This document shows, piece by piece, positions 8,333 through 18,326 of a stretch of 64,000 nt of DNA (positions are counted from its first letter, which is position 1; every line of letters begins with the position of its first letter). This DNA comes from LMUY01 sp964245075 (GTDB lineage: Bacteria > Pseudomonadota > Alphaproteobacteria > Acetobacterales > Acetobacteraceae), in assembly GCA_964245075.1 (NCBI GenBank), contig CAXTLC010000004.1, positions 24,150 to 88,149 on the forward strand. Reading direction: 5' to 3'. The notes beneath the pieces were generated by a model that searched no databases, was not told the DNA's origin, and saw only the letters and a program-made list of their open reading frames with translations. Made by a program: the position numbers and the translations under genes.

Positions 8333-11300
8333 CTCGAACTGGTAGCTCAGCCCGACGCTGTTGCCGCCCGAGCCGGCGCCCACGTCCGTTTCCGCCTTGA
8401 GCCCCTTGTAGATGTCGACCTGCACCACGGCCTGGGTTTGCGCGCCGGTCGTGCCCTGCTTCGCGCCGACGTACACGCCGTTGGCGACATACTTCCCTCC
8501 CTCGATCGTGGCCGCGCCGCCGCTGCCGCCCGCGCCGCCGCCGCCGACGGAAAGGCGGTCCAGCCCCAAGCCCTTCCGCACGCGTTCCAGCGGGTTGGCC
8601 GCGCCGCCCGTGGTGCCCGACAGGTCGGCCAGCGCCGCGGCGATCTCGGCGTACTGGAATGGCCCGAGGTCCTTGGCGCTGCGCCCGAACAGCAGTTGGG
8701 CCAGCACCTCGTCCTGCGGCAAGGCCGGGGAAGACGCCAGGGTGATCTTGGGCGCGCTGGCGAACCCGGTCACCAGCAGCATGGCGGTCCCTGCGCTGGT
8801 GGGCGAGTCCGCCTCGAAATCCAGCGACGGGTCGATCTTGTCCGTCACCCCGGCGCCATCGAAGCTCACCTTGCCCCGCGCGAAGGTCAGGGTGGTGCCG
8901 GCCAGGCTGAACGTGCCCCGGCGCATGGCGAACCCGCCGGTGATCTCGGGCTTCGCCGTGGTGCCCGCCAGATGGAGGCTGCCGCCCAGCACCGCGTCCA
9001 GCCCGCGTCCGCGCACGAAGATCTGCCCTGGCGTGTTCAGTTGCAGGTCCAGCCGCACCACCGGGCCGGGCTTGGGCGGCGGGGGGGCCGGCGCGCCGGC
9101 GATCCGCACCGGCAGCACGGCGAGGGAGGACGGCAGGTGCTCCGGGATGTTGATGGCCACCCGTTGCAGGGCGATCGTGCCGGACGCGGCGAGCGTGTCG
9201 CCGAGGCCGCCGCGCAAGGCCAGGTCCGCATCCAGGTCCGCCGTCAAGCGCTCGCTCGCCAGCGGGCGGGCGTTGCGCATGGTGACGTGGAGGTCGACCG
9301 GCCGCGTCCCCGCGAGCCCGACGCTGCCGCTGACGCCGATCGTGCCGGCGCCGGCCTTCCCGGTCAGGTTCACGATCCGCACGGTTTCCCCGCTCGCCTC
9401 CATCGTGGCGGCGATGCCGGTCACGCGCACGCCCTGGCCGAAATCCTGCACCTCGCCGCCCGCCAGGGTCAGCGTGCCATTCACTTGCGGCGCGGCGGCC
9501 TGCCCGGTGATGCCGGCGTCCAGCCTCACCTGGCCGCGGGCGCGGCGGCCGTCCGGCGCCAGCACGGGGTCCAGCATCGCCAGGTCCACCCCGCCCGCCG
9601 CCCGCAGCGCCAGCGGACCGGCCCCGAGCGGCGCGCGGCCGGTCACCGCCAGGTTGGACTGCCCCGCCGCGAGCCGCAGGTCCACCGCAGCCGACTTGCC
9701 GGCGAGCTGCACGTTCGCGGTGAGGCTGGCGGGCGGCAGCGCGTGGGCCGGGCCGGTGCGCATCCGCAGCCCAGCCGCGGTCAGCCGGACCGTCCCGGCG
9801 GGGGCGGCCGTCGTGCCGGCGAGCTTCGCTTCCGCGCTGATGTCCCCGGCCGCGTCCAGGCCCGGCGCGAACGGCTTGGCCAGATCCGGCGTCACGCCGC
9901 GCAAGGAGGCTTGCAGGTTCAGCGCCGGGCTCACCCGCCCCGCCACGTCCAGCACCGCCCCTTGCAGCCCAATGCGCAGCCGGTCCACCGCCACGCCGTC
10001 GCCGAAGCTGACCCGTGCCGGGGCGAGCAGCCGCAGCGCCTGTCCCTTCCAGTCCGCAGTCAGGGACGCCAGCTCCACCGTCTTGCCGGGCACATTCAGC
10101 GTGGCCGCGGACGCGACCGTGGCCGGCGCACCCGCCACGCCTGCCAGCGCCGCGTTCAGCCGGATCGCCAGCGCGTCCTCCGGCCCGTTCGCCGCCAGCT
10201 TGGCGGAGCCGCCGATCCCTCCGGCCTCGATGCCGTCCGCGTCCAGCGTCGCCGCCACGGAGGGGTGGCCGGCCGGGTCCGTCACCCGCGCCGCCAGCAC
10301 CGCCCGGCCGACCGAGCTGCCCGGGATGCCGACGCCCTTGGCCTGGAGGTCGAGCTTGGCGAGGCTCTCGCCCAGCGCCAGCTCCGCCGTCACGCTGCCG
10401 CTGACCGCCTGGCCCACCAGGGCGCGCAGGTCGTCGAGCCGGGTCATGCGCAGGCTGACCGTGCCGTCCGGCAGCTTGGCGCCGGATGCCATCGTGAGGG
10501 CGCCCTCGGCGTGCAGGCTTTTCCAATCGGCGCGGTCGATGGCGGCGTGCAACGTGCCGTCGGCGGAGCGCTCGGCCCGCAGCGCCAGGCTTAGCGGGGC
10601 GCCTTCCAGCGTGCCTTCCGCGGTTACGGTGCCGGCGGGCTTGCCGGGCAGGCCGGTCGCGTCGACGGTTGCCCGCACCGGGCCGCGCGGCACGGCCTTG
10701 GCGCCGACGTCGCCGGCCAGCTCGGCCGCCACCGCCAGGTTGTCGGCCGGACCCTTGGCGGTGCCGGTGACCGTGGCCGCGCCGTTCACGGTGGAAGCCA
10801 GCGCGGACAGGTCCGCCAGCGCCAGCCTGTAGTGCAGGTCCAGCACGCCGGCGTTGTCCGTCCCGCCGGCGTCCAGGTTCAGCGCCTTGCCGGCGACCTG
10901 CGCCCGGCTCACCGTGACCATGCCGCCCGCCAGCGCCGCCGTCACGCCGACCGTCGCCGCGTCTCCCAACAGGGCGGGCGCCGGGGCCGTGCCGCCGGTC
11001 ACCGCCACCGTCCCGTCCAGCTTGACCGTCGTGACGCCCCCCGCCACCGCCGCGTCCACCGTCAACGCCGTGCGGCCTTGCAGGTCCAGCCCGCCCGCCG
11101 CAGCCAAGGGTTGCAGGTCCGGCGCGCTCAGGTCCACGTGCGCGGCCATGTCGCCGCCCGTGTTGGCGGTGCCGGTGTTGGCGGTGCCTCGGGCCTGAAG
11201 CAGCGGATGCGACAGGCTGAACGTCACTGGCCGGGCCGGGGTGTCCAGGCGCGCATCGGCTTGCAGCACCAGCGGCGCGCCGGCCAGCAGGTCCGGCTTC

Positions 11301-12334
11301 GGTCCCGGGATGCGCAGCCCTTCGGCCGTGGCGTGCAGCCCGGCCGCGCCCCCGTTGCCCCCCAGGTCGGCCGACAGGCTCGCGACCGACGCCCCCGCCG
11401 CTTCGAGCCCCGCCAGGCGGAGCTGCCCGGTGGCGTCCGGCCCCGTGAACGGCCCGTGCACGTGGGCGTCCAGCGCGAGCGACTGCCAGGACACGCCCGG
11501 CGCCGGGGTCATGGCCGGAGCGCGGGCGCCCACGTCCAGGTCGGCGGCCCGGTTCTGGATGTCCACCGTGCCCTTCGCCGTCGCGCGCAGGGGGCCGGCG
11601 GTCAGGTCAAGAGCCGTCGCTTCCGCCGTGCGCGGGCCGTCCACGCTGGCCACCAGCCCGATCGCGCCGAGATCCGGCAGCTTGGCGATCTGCGCGATCA
11701 GCCCGTGGGCCGGCTCCGTGACGTGGAGGCGGGCGGCCAGGTGCGCCGGGTCGATGCGGCCGTGCACCTCGTAGCTGCCGGGCCCGTCGAGCCGGTCCAC
11801 CGTCGCGTCCACGTCCCCGTCCTGCAAGGAGGCGAGATGCGCGCGGCCGTCCAGCGCCAGGGACGCCGCCACCCCCGCCACCGGGGCGCCAACCTCCGCC
11901 CGGATCACGTGCAACGCCGCCACCGTCACGGCTATCGGCAGGGAGAACGGCTTGCCGTCCGCCGGGGCGGGCTTCGCCGGGGCGGAGGACACCGGCAGCC
12001 GCGCCACCGTGACCTGGGCGGCTTGCAGCAGGTCCACCCTCGCTTCCCGGTGCAGCAACGCGAGCGGCGACCAGTCCAGCACGACGTTGTCCAGCGTCAG
12101 CCAGGCGCCTTCCGCATCGTGCACCTCGGCGTGGCGCAGCCGCAGCGCGTCCGGGAAACGGCCGCCCAGCCCGGCGATCACCACCTGGCCGCCCGTCAAC
12201 TGCCCGGCCAGCCGCTCCACCAACCGGCGGCCCGGGTCCGTGTTGAGCAGGACCACCGCCGCCAGCACCGCGAAGACGGGGATCAGCACCAGCACGCCCC
12301 CCAGCCAGCCAGCCACGCGAAGCACGGTCCGCAT
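8327..12334 (-). CDS. tamB: Translocation and assembly module subunit TamB
   Basis: 1335 residues from the ATG at 12334, which shares its A with the tamA stop (TGATG), so the two are translationally coupled. One N-terminal membrane helix (about residues 5-30) anchors it. A very long beta-rich region follows, with repeated short patterns such as LDLHYRLAL and VDIQNRAADLDV. The C-terminal DUF490-type domain ends in GLSYQFEY, the usual TamB ending that pairs with outer-membrane barrels. TamB spans the periplasm and, with TamA, helps assemble outer-membrane proteins and move phospholipids. The frame is open upstream to 13132, but that part is antisense-like reading across tamA. Confidence 0.9.
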   Translation of the reverse strand: MRTVLRVAGWLGGVLVLIPVFAVLAAVVLLNTDPGRRLVERLAGQLTGGQVVIAGLGGRFPDALRLRHAEVHDAEGAWLTLDNVVLDWSPLALLHREARVDLLQAAQVTVARLPVSSAPAKPAPADGKPFSLPIAVTVAALHVIRAEVGAPVAGVAASLALDGRAHLASLQDGDVDATVDRLDGPGSYEVHGRIDPAHLAARLHVTEPAHGLIAQIAKLPDLGAIGLVASVDGPRTAEATALDLTAGPLRATAKGTVDIQNRAADLDVGARAPAMTPAPGVSWQSLALDAHVHGPFTGPDATGQLRLAGLEAAGASVASLSADLGGNGGAAGLHATAEGLRIPGPKPDLLAGAPLVLQADARLDTPARPVTFSLSHPLLQARGTANTGTANTGGDMAAHVDLSAPDLQPLAAAGGLDLQGRTALTVDAAVAGGVTTVKLDGTVAVTGGTAPAPALLGDAATVGVTAALAGGMVTVSRAQVAGKALNLDAGGTDNAGVLDLHYRLALADLSALASTVNGAATVTGTAKGPADNLAVAAELAGDVGAKAVPRGPVRATVDATGLPGKPAGTVTAEGTLEGAPLSLALRAERSADGTLHAAIDRADWKSLHAEGALTMASGAKLPDGTVSLRMTRLDDLRALVGQAVSGSVTAELALGESLAKLDLQAKGVGIPGSSVGRAVLAARVTDPAGHPSVAATLDADGIEAGGIGGSAKLAANGPEDALAIRLNAALAGVAGAPATVASAATLNVPGKTVELASLTADWKGQALRLLAPARVSFGDGVAVDRLRIGLQGAVLDVAGRVSPALNLQASLRGVTPDLAKPFAPGLDAAGDISAEAKLAGTTAAPAGTVRLTAAGLRMRTGPAHALPPASLTANVQLAGKSAAVDLRLAAGQSNLAVTGRAPLGAGPLALRAAGGVDLAMLDPVLAPDGRRARGQVRLDAGITGQAAAPQVNGTLTLAGGEVQDFGQGVRVTGIAATMEASGETVRIVNLTGKAGAGTIGVSGSVGLAGTRPVDLHVTMRNARPLASERLTADLDADLALRGGLGDTLAASGTIALQRVAINIPEHLPSSLAVLPVRIAGAPAPPPPKPGPVVRLDLQLNTPGQIFVRGRGLDAVLGGSLHLAGTTAKPEITGGFAMRRGTFSLAGTTLTFARGKVSFDGAGVTDKIDPSLDFEADSPTSAGTAMLLVTGFASAPKITLASSPALPQDEVLAQLLFGRSAKDLGPFQYAEIAAALADLSGTTGGAANPLERVRKGLGLDRLSVGGGGAGGSGGAATIEGGKYVANGVYVGAKQGTTGAQTQAVVQVDIYKGLKAETDVGAGSGGNSVGLSYQFEY

Positions 12335-14181
12335 CAGAAAGCCTGCCCCAGCCCGATGTACGCTTCCAGGATCGCGTCCTTGCGCCGTTTGTCCAGCGGA
12401 ACCGCGACGTCGAGCCGGATCGGCCCGATCGAGGTGTAGTACCGCGCGCCGACGCCCGCACCCTCGAACAGCGTCCCGGTGAACGGCGCCGAGCTTTGCC
12501 CGACCTGCCCGGCGTCCACGAACGCCACCGCGCCGAGGCTCGCCCCGAAGCGCTGCCGGAACTCGACCGTCCCCGCGGTCACGGACGTCCCGCCGGTCGG
12601 GCGGTAGTCGGCGAAGCGCGGCCCGACCGACTGGAAGCGGTAGCCCCGCACGGTGCCGCTGCCGCCCGCGTAGAACCGCTGGTCGGGCGGGATCTGGAAC
12701 GTGGTGGCGCCCTGCGCCGTGCCGAGGAGGCCACGCAAGGCGAGCACGCTGCGCCCCTCGGTGGACGCCAGGTTGATGTAGGTGGAGCCGCTGACCTGGA
12801 TCAGCGTGAAGAACGAGCTGCCGCCGCCGAACGGCTCGGTTGGCGTGACCAGCAACTGGCCCTTGATGCCGTGCGTCGGGTTGAACACCCCTTCCGGCCC
12901 GGTGCTGTCGTACCGCAGGCCAAGCGGCAAGGCCACGAACTCGTAGGACCGGGTCACCCCTTCCTGGTCCACCCGCTCCTGCACGCCCGACACGCCGACC
13001 GAGGCGTTCCACACGTCCGACAGCTTGCGGGTGAGCGTCACGCCGCCCAGCACCGCCTTGCGGCTGTAGGCGTAGAGGTTCTCCTTCAGGTAGGCGGCGT
13101 TGTAGGTCAGCGACTGGTCCCGGCGCTGCCAATCCGGCTGCACGAAGGCGACGTTGAAGTTGTAGCCGGGCGCCTGGACCAGCGCTCCCGTTTCCGCCTG
13201 GGTGATGGCGGCGCCGAACGTCAGGGTTTCCGCGTTGCCGAACACGTTGCGGTAGGTGAAGGTCGCGCTGGCGGCCGGCCCCAGGTCGGTCGAGTAGGAA
13301 ACGTTGAGCGCCACGGCGTGCCGCAGCCGCTCGGCCACCGTGAACAACAGCGGGATGGTGCCGTCCGGCGCCAGTTGGGCCGGGATGCCGGCATTGACCG
13401 ACGAGAACACGCCGCTGGCCGCAAGGTCCTGCCGCGCGCGCTCGATGGCGGCCGGGTCGTACTGCTCGCCCGGGTGCACCAGCAGGCGGCGGCGGATGTA
13501 GCTCTCGTTGGTGACCTTCTCGCCGGTGATGCTGATGGCGCCGATGTCCACCCGCGGACCCGGGTTGGCATGGAAGGTGATGTCCAGCACGTGCTCGGCC
13601 GGCGTTTCCACTGCGTCCGGGTCGCTCACGGTCGCCAGGGCGTGCCCGCTGTTCCGCAGGGAGTCGAGCAGGTTGCCCTGGGCCGCCAGCACCTTGGACG
13701 CGACCGCCGGGTCGCCGGGGGCGATGCCGAGCTTGGCGCGGTCCGCTTCCGGCACCGGCCCGTCCACGACCACGTGCCGCAGGTGGAACAGCGGCCCGCG
13801 TTCCACCGCCACGGTGATGGCGGCGCTGCTTCCCGCGGGCTTGGCGGCCAGCGCGTCCGGCAGGCCCGGGTCATCGGGCGCGCGCCCGTCGATCCGGATG
13901 GCGGCGCGGCCGTCGTAGTAGCCGAAGCTGTGCAGCGCCGTCTCGAACCGGCCCGCATCGCCCTGCGCGCGGGTGATCAGGGCGAACGGCCCCACCGGCG
14001 CGCTTTCCCGCAACGAGACCAGGGTGGAGCTGTCGCGCAGCGCCCCGTCGATGGCCGCATCGCCGGTCGGCGCGATCGTCACGGCATAGGGTTGCGGGTC
14101 GGCGGCGCGGGCCGGGACGCGCTCGGCGACAGCCGCGGCGGCGAGCAGGGCCAGGATACGGGATGTTCTGCGGCGCGCCAC
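12334..14181 (-). CDS. tamA: Outer-membrane assembly factor TamA (Omp85 family)
   Basis: 615 residues from a GTG at 14181, which puts a signal peptide (RRRTSRILALLAAAAVAE..., ending near ARAAD) at the start; an ATG at 14262 would add 27 residues. POTRA domains cover about residues 35-280 (for example ALHSFGYYDGRAAIRIDG and GYYD-type repeats), and a C-terminal Omp85 barrel follows with FYAGGSGTVRGYRFQSVGP, the conserved VRGY motif. The last residue is Phe, usual for barrel proteins. It forms the outer-membrane half of the TAM complex with tamB directly downstream. Confidence 0.92.
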   Translation of the reverse strand: MARRRTSRILALLAAAAVAERVPARAADPQPYAVTIAPTGDAAIDGALRDSSTLVSLRESAPVGPFALITRAQGDAGRFETALHSFGYYDGRAAIRIDGRAPDDPGLPDALAAKPAGSSAAITVAVERGPLFHLRHVVVDGPVPEADRAKLGIAPGDPAVASKVLAAQGNLLDSLRNSGHALATVSDPDAVETPAEHVLDITFHANPGPRVDIGAISITGEKVTNESYIRRRLLVHPGEQYDPAAIERARQDLAASGVFSSVNAGIPAQLAPDGTIPLLFTVAERLRHAVALNVSYSTDLGPAASATFTYRNVFGNAETLTFGAAITQAETGALVQAPGYNFNVAFVQPDWQRRDQSLTYNAAYLKENLYAYSRKAVLGGVTLTRKLSDVWNASVGVSGVQERVDQEGVTRSYEFVALPLGLRYDSTGPEGVFNPTHGIKGQLLVTPTEPFGGGSSFFTLIQVSGSTYINLASTEGRSVLALRGLLGTAQGATTFQIPPDQRFYAGGSGTVRGYRFQSVGPRFADYRPTGGTSVTAGTVEFRQRFGASLGAVAFVDAGQVGQSSAPFTGTLFEGAGVGARYYTSIGPIRLDVAVPLDKRRKDAILEAYIGLGQAF

Positions 14182-14316
14182 CGCTTCCCTATACAGCCTG
14201 GCCGTCACGGGAACGAGCGGGACGCTGCATTCGCGTGCATTATGTCGCGGCACGACATGCAACGGTCATGCGGCCGTCATTGTCCTGGCGCCGGACCCGG
14301 GTTATTCCCGGACGGC

Positions 14317-15261
14317 ATGCCCAGCCTGTCCCGTGGCCCCCGCGCCTCCGAGCGTCCGTCCACTTCGCGCTTCGCGTCCCAGCGGGAGCCCGGCGCGCTC
14401 TGGCCGGACGTGATCCCGCCGAGCCGCAAGGTGATGCGCGGCGCCCGGGCCTGCCGCCGGGGCGTGCTCGCGATATTGTGGACGGTGGCCGCTTGCTCCG
14501 TCCAAGCCGTGCTGCTGGTTCTGCCCGGACGCGGCAAGGTCCTGTTCGCCCGGGTGTACTGGGCGGTGTTCGCCTTCCTGATCGGGTTGCAGGTGCGGGT
14601 GATCGGCGCAGGCGTCGCGGCCGGGAACGGGCGCCGGGTGATCTACGCGGCCAACCACTGCTCCTGGCTGGACATCCCCGTACTGGGCGGCCGGCTGCAC
14701 GCATGCTTCGTGTCGAAGGACGAGGTTGCCCGGTGGCCGGGCGTGAGCCTCGTCGCGCGGCTTGGCCGCACGGTGTTCGTGTCCCGCACGCGCGGCGCCA
14801 CCGGCCGGGAGCGGGACGACATGCGGGGCAGGCTGGCCCGCGGCGACGACCTGCTGCTGTTCCCGGAAGGCACCAGCTCCGACGGCGGCCGGGTGCTGCC
14901 GTTCCGCAGCGCGTTCTTCTCGGTGGCGGAGGGCCTCGACCCGCCGCTGGTTCAGCCGGTTTCCGTGGTGTACGACCGCTTGGCCGGACTTCCGACCCGC
15001 CGCAGCAACCGGGCCGTCTTCGCCTGGTACGGCGACATGAGCCTGGGCAGCCATTTCTGGCGCCTGGCGCAGTGGCGCGGCATGCGGGTGACGGTGCTGG
15101 TGCACCCGCCGCTGGACCCGCTGGATTTCCCGAACCGCAAGGCGCTGGCCCAGGCGGCGTGGAACGCGGTGGCCGGCGGCGCCGCCGCGATGCGGCAGAA
15201 CCGCGAGGAAGCCGTTTCCCGCGCGGCCCAGCCCGGCCCGTTCGTGCCGGCCGTTGCGTGA
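14317..15261 (+). CDS. 1-acyl-sn-glycerol-3-phosphate acyltransferase-like protein (PlsC family)
   Basis: 314 residues from an ATG at 14317; earlier in-frame starts read through the tamA region on the opposite strand. After a hydrophobic segment (about 60-100) it has the acyltransferase motifs NHCSWLD (HX4D) and FPEGTSS, with GRTVFVSR between them. PlsC-type enzymes add the second acyl chain to lysophosphatidate at the inner membrane; some paralogs acylate other lipids such as ornithine lipids. It is divergent from tamA and probably monocistronic. Confidence 0.85.
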   Translation: MPSLSRGPRASERPSTSRFASQREPGALWPDVIPPSRKVMRGARACRRGVLAILWTVAACSVQAVLLVLPGRGKVLFARVYWAVFAFLIGLQVRVIGAGVAAGNGRRVIYAANHCSWLDIPVLGGRLHACFVSKDEVARWPGVSLVARLGRTVFVSRTRGATGRERDDMRGRLARGDDLLLFPEGTSSDGGRVLPFRSAFFSVAEGLDPPLVQPVSVVYDRLAGLPTRRSNRAVFAWYGDMSLGSHFWRLAQWRGMRVTVLVHPPLDPLDFPNRKALAQAAWNAVAGGAAAMRQNREEAVSRAAQPGPFVPAVA

Positions 15262-15479
15262 CGGACGCCCGCCTCCTTCGCCCACCCTTTCTGGGGAATG
15301 GCTCCCATCAATCCGGCTGCGACGAAGACTGCTTGACAAGCAACGCTCCCATCCTGCCACTCTGCGTCACCTGACGGAGGGCCGACGCACCTGCGGACCT
15401 TGACCCGCCTGCGTGTGACAGTAAGTGCTCCCGCTTTGCCGCCGGGCTCAGCCGGCGGCGGCCGGACGCCCAATTGACA

Positions 15480-16835
15480 ATGCCCGAACCCAAACGGCTG
15501 CACATGATCACCTGGGGATGCCAGATGAACGTGTATGACAGCGCGCGCATGGCGGACGTGCTGGCGCCGCTCGGCTACGCGCCGACCCCGGCCGCCGAGG
15601 ACGCCGACATGGTGATCCTCAACACCTGCCACATCCGCGACCGCGCGGCGGAGAAGGTCTTTTCCGAACTCGGCAGGCTGCGCCGGGTCAAGGACGCCCG
15701 CGCCGCCGCGGGCAAGCCCACCGTGCTGGCCGTCGCCGGCTGCGTGGCGCAGGCGGAAGGGGAGGCGCTGCTCGACCGGGCGCCGTACGTGGACATCGTG
15801 CTCGGCCCGCAGACCTACCACCGGCTGCCGGAGATGGTCGCCCGCGCCGCCCGCGCCGCCGGCGCGGTGATCGAGACCGATTTCACCACCGTCGAGAAGT
15901 TCGACGCGCTGCCGGACGTCGCCGCCAGCCAGGGCCTGACCGCCTTCCTCACGGTCCAGGAGGGCTGCGACAAGTTCTGCTCCTTCTGCGTCGTCCCTTA
16001 CACGCGCGGCGCCGAGATGAGCCGCCCGGCCGCCGCCGTGCTGGCCGAGGCGCGCCGCATGGCGGCGGGCGGCACGCGGGAGATCACCCTGCTCGGCCAG
16101 AACGTGAACGCCTGGGCGGCGCCGGGCACCGACGGCGCCCGCTGGAGCTTGGCGGGCCTGATACGCGCGCTGGCCGCCATCCCGGGGCTGTGCCGCATCC
16201 GCTACACCACCAGCCATCCGCGCGACATGGGTGACGACCTGATCGCCGCCCACCGGGACGTCCCGGCGCTGATGCCGTTCCTCCACTTGCCCGTGCAATC
16301 CGGCTCGGACCGGATGCTCGCCGCGATGAACCGCCGCCACACGGCGGACGACTACCGCCGCCTGGTGGACCGCCTCCGCGCCGCCCGGCCGGACCTCGCC
16401 CTGTCGTCGGACTTCATCACCGGCCATCCCGGCGAGACGGACGCGGACCACGCGGCGACGATGGCGCTGGTGCGCGAGGTCGGCTTCGCCCAGGCGTTCT
16501 CGTTCAAGTACTCGCCCCGTCCCGGCACCCCCGCCGCCGGCGCGCCCAATCCGGTGCCGGAGCCGGTGAAGGATGCGCGGCTGCAAGAATTGCAGGCCGC
16601 CCTGCGCGAAAGCCAGGCGGCGTTCAACGCGCGCAGCGCCGGGCAGCGCGTTCCCGTGCTCGTCACCGGCCCCGGCCGGCGTCCCGGCCAGCTCGGCGGA
16701 CGCACCCCGGCGCTGCAACCGGTGCACTTCACCGGGCCCGCATCGCTGATCGGCACGGAACAGACCGTGCGGATCATCGGCACCACCCCCACATCTCTCA
16801 CCGGACACCTGGAACAGGAGCTTGCCTGCGCTTGA
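15480..16835 (+). CDS. miaB: tRNA-2-methylthio-N6-dimethylallyladenosine synthase MiaB
   Basis: 451 residues from the ATG at 15480 (a TTG at 15474 is also in frame). N-terminal UPF0004 domain with Cys14 in TWGCQMN, a second Cys in NTCHIRDRA and a third in AVAGCVAQAEG. Radical SAM cluster Cys163/167/170 in GCDKFCSFC, then HLPVQSGSDRML and a C-terminal TRAM domain. It methylthiolates i6A37 in tRNAs using two iron-sulfur clusters. It heads the conserved miaB-phoH-ybeY-corC operon; its stop overlaps the next TTG start. Confidence 0.95.
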   Translation: MPEPKRLHMITWGCQMNVYDSARMADVLAPLGYAPTPAAEDADMVILNTCHIRDRAAEKVFSELGRLRRVKDARAAAGKPTVLAVAGCVAQAEGEALLDRAPYVDIVLGPQTYHRLPEMVARAARAAGAVIETDFTTVEKFDALPDVAASQGLTAFLTVQEGCDKFCSFCVVPYTRGAEMSRPAAAVLAEARRMAAGGTREITLLGQNVNAWAAPGTDGARWSLAGLIRALAAIPGLCRIRYTTSHPRDMGDDLIAAHRDVPALMPFLHLPVQSGSDRMLAAMNRRHTADDYRRLVDRLRAARPDLALSSDFITGHPGETDADHAATMALVREVGFAQAFSFKYSPRPGTPAAGAPNPVPEPVKDARLQELQAALRESQAAFNARSAGQRVPVLVTGPGRRPGQLGGRTPALQPVHFTGPASLIGTEQTVRIIGTTPTSLTGHLEQELACA

Positions 16836-17890
16836 CACAACCCGCCCCGGCCCTGGCCGTGAGCTTCCCCCCTGGCGCGCGCCCTCGCGCCATCACCGTG
16901 CAGTTCGATGACAACGCCCTGTTGCCGTTGCTGCTCGGAGACCACGACCGGCACCTGGCGAGGTTGGAGCAGGGGCTAGGCGTGCGGCTCGCCTGCCGCG
17001 GCAACCGGGTCTCGATCAGCGGCGATCCCACGAAGGTCGAGGCGGCGCAGGCGGCGCTGGCCGGCTTGTGGCAGCGGCTGCGAGGCGGGCAGGGGGTGGC
17101 CAGCGCGGACGTGGACGCCGCCATCCGGCTGACCAGCGCCCGCGGCGTCGACCCCGACCCGCGGCTGCCGCTGTCGGACCTGCCGGCCATCCGGACCCGG
17201 CGCGGCTCTGTCGGCCCGCGCTCGCCGGGGCAGGCGGCCTACATGGACATGCTCGGCCAGTTCGAGATGGTGTTCGGCATCGGCCCGGCCGGCACCGGCA
17301 AGACCTACCTCGCCGTGGCGCAGGCCGTGGCCATGCTCGCGGCCGGGCGGGTGGAGCGGATCGTGCTGTCCCGCCCCGCGGTGGAAGCGGGCGAGCGGCT
17401 CGGCTTCCTGCCCGGCGACATGAAGGAGAAGGTCGATCCCTACCTCCGCCCGCTCTACGACGCGCTCGGGGACATGATGCCGGGCGACCAGGTGGCGCGC
17501 CGTATGGGCACCGGGGAGATCGAGGTGGCCCCGCTCGCCTTCATGCGCGGGCGCACCCTGGCGCATTCCTTCGTCATCCTGGACGAGGCGCAGAACACCA
17601 CCCCCGCGCAGATGAAGATGTTCCTCACCCGGATGGGCGAGGGCACCCGCATGGTCGTCACCGGCGACCTCAGCCAGGTGGACCTGCCGCCCGGCACGCG
17701 CTCCGGCCTGCGGGACGCGCTGGACACGCTGGAAGGCGTGCAGGGCATCGGCGTGAACCGCTTCGACGTGCGGGACGTGGTGCGCCACCCCCTCGTCGCG
17801 CGTATAGTGGACGCTTACGAGCAACGGGCGGTGGCCGAGCGCGATACGCGCGGCCGTGCCAAGCGGGAGAGCGATGGAACCCCCAAGTAG
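16832..17890 (+). CDS. PhoH family ATPase (PhoH-like/YbeZ)
   Basis: 352 residues, starting at a TTG that overlaps the miaB stop; a GTG at about 16859 would give a shorter form. An N-terminal KH-like region (about 20-90) is followed by the P-loop GPAGTGKT at 151-158 and Walker B FVILDEAQNTTPAQ. PhoH/YbeZ proteins are ATPases linked to YbeY and rRNA processing, and ybeY follows with overlap. The tail (AKRESDGTPK) is charged. Confidence 0.92.
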   Translation: MTQPAPALAVSFPPGARPRAITVQFDDNALLPLLLGDHDRHLARLEQGLGVRLACRGNRVSISGDPTKVEAAQAALAGLWQRLRGGQGVASADVDAAIRLTSARGVDPDPRLPLSDLPAIRTRRGSVGPRSPGQAAYMDMLGQFEMVFGIGPAGTGKTYLAVAQAVAMLAAGRVERIVLSRPAVEAGERLGFLPGDMKEKVDPYLRPLYDALGDMMPGDQVARRMGTGEIEVAPLAFMRGRTLAHSFVILDEAQNTTPAQMKMFLTRMGEGTRMVVTGDLSQVDLPPGTRSGLRDALDTLEGVQGIGVNRFDVRDVVRHPLVARIVDAYEQRAVAERDTRGRAKRESDGTPK

Positions 17891-18326
17891 CCGAAAACCC
17901 AGTTTCGCCGGGGCGGAGCGGGAGTTGTCCGTCATCGTCGCCGACCCGGCGTGGCGGCGCATGGTTCCCCGGGCAGAGCAGATCGCGGCCCGCGCCGCAG
18001 CCGCCGCCGGCGGCGCGGGCACCGTGGTGCTGGCATCGGACGAGATGGTGAAGCGGCTGAACGCCCGCCACCGCGGCCGCAACAAGCCGACCAACGTGCT
18101 GACGTTCGACACAGGGGACGTGGTGCTCGCCGCCGGGGTGGTGCGGCGGGAGGCGCTCGCCGCCGGGCGCCGGGCCGGGCACGTGCTGGCCCACCTGGTG
18201 GTGCATGGGGCGCTTCACCTGCGCGGCCACGATCATCACGGCGCCGGCGATGCCCGGCGGATGGAGCTGCGGGAAACCCGCATCCTGCACCGGATGCGCG
18301 TGCCCAACCCGTGGCGCCGGGCGTGA
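17874..18326 (+). CDS. ybeY: Endoribonuclease YbeY (16S rRNA maturation)
   Basis: 150 residues from the ATG at 17874, inside the phoH end. The metal site His111, His115 and His121 is seen in HGALHLRGHDH, with NKPTNVLTFDTGD before it, both hallmarks of YbeY. It is a zinc enzyme needed for 16S rRNA 3'-end maturation and 70S quality control. It overlaps phoH by 17 bp and the corC-like gene by 4 bp (GTGA), so it is tightly coupled. Confidence 0.94.
   Translation: MEPPSSRKPSFAGAERELSVIVADPAWRRMVPRAEQIAARAAAAAGGAGTVVLASDEMVKRLNARHRGRNKPTNVLTFDTGDVVLAAGVVRREALAAGRRAGHVLAHLVVHGALHLRGHDHHGAGDARRMELRETRILHRMRVPNPWRRA

Noticed and set aside
12496..14316. Open frame on the plus strand ahead of the PlsC-like gene, opposite tamA
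   Set aside because: It lies antisense to tamA and has His/Arg/Gly-rich shadow composition; the acyltransferase begins near 14317.
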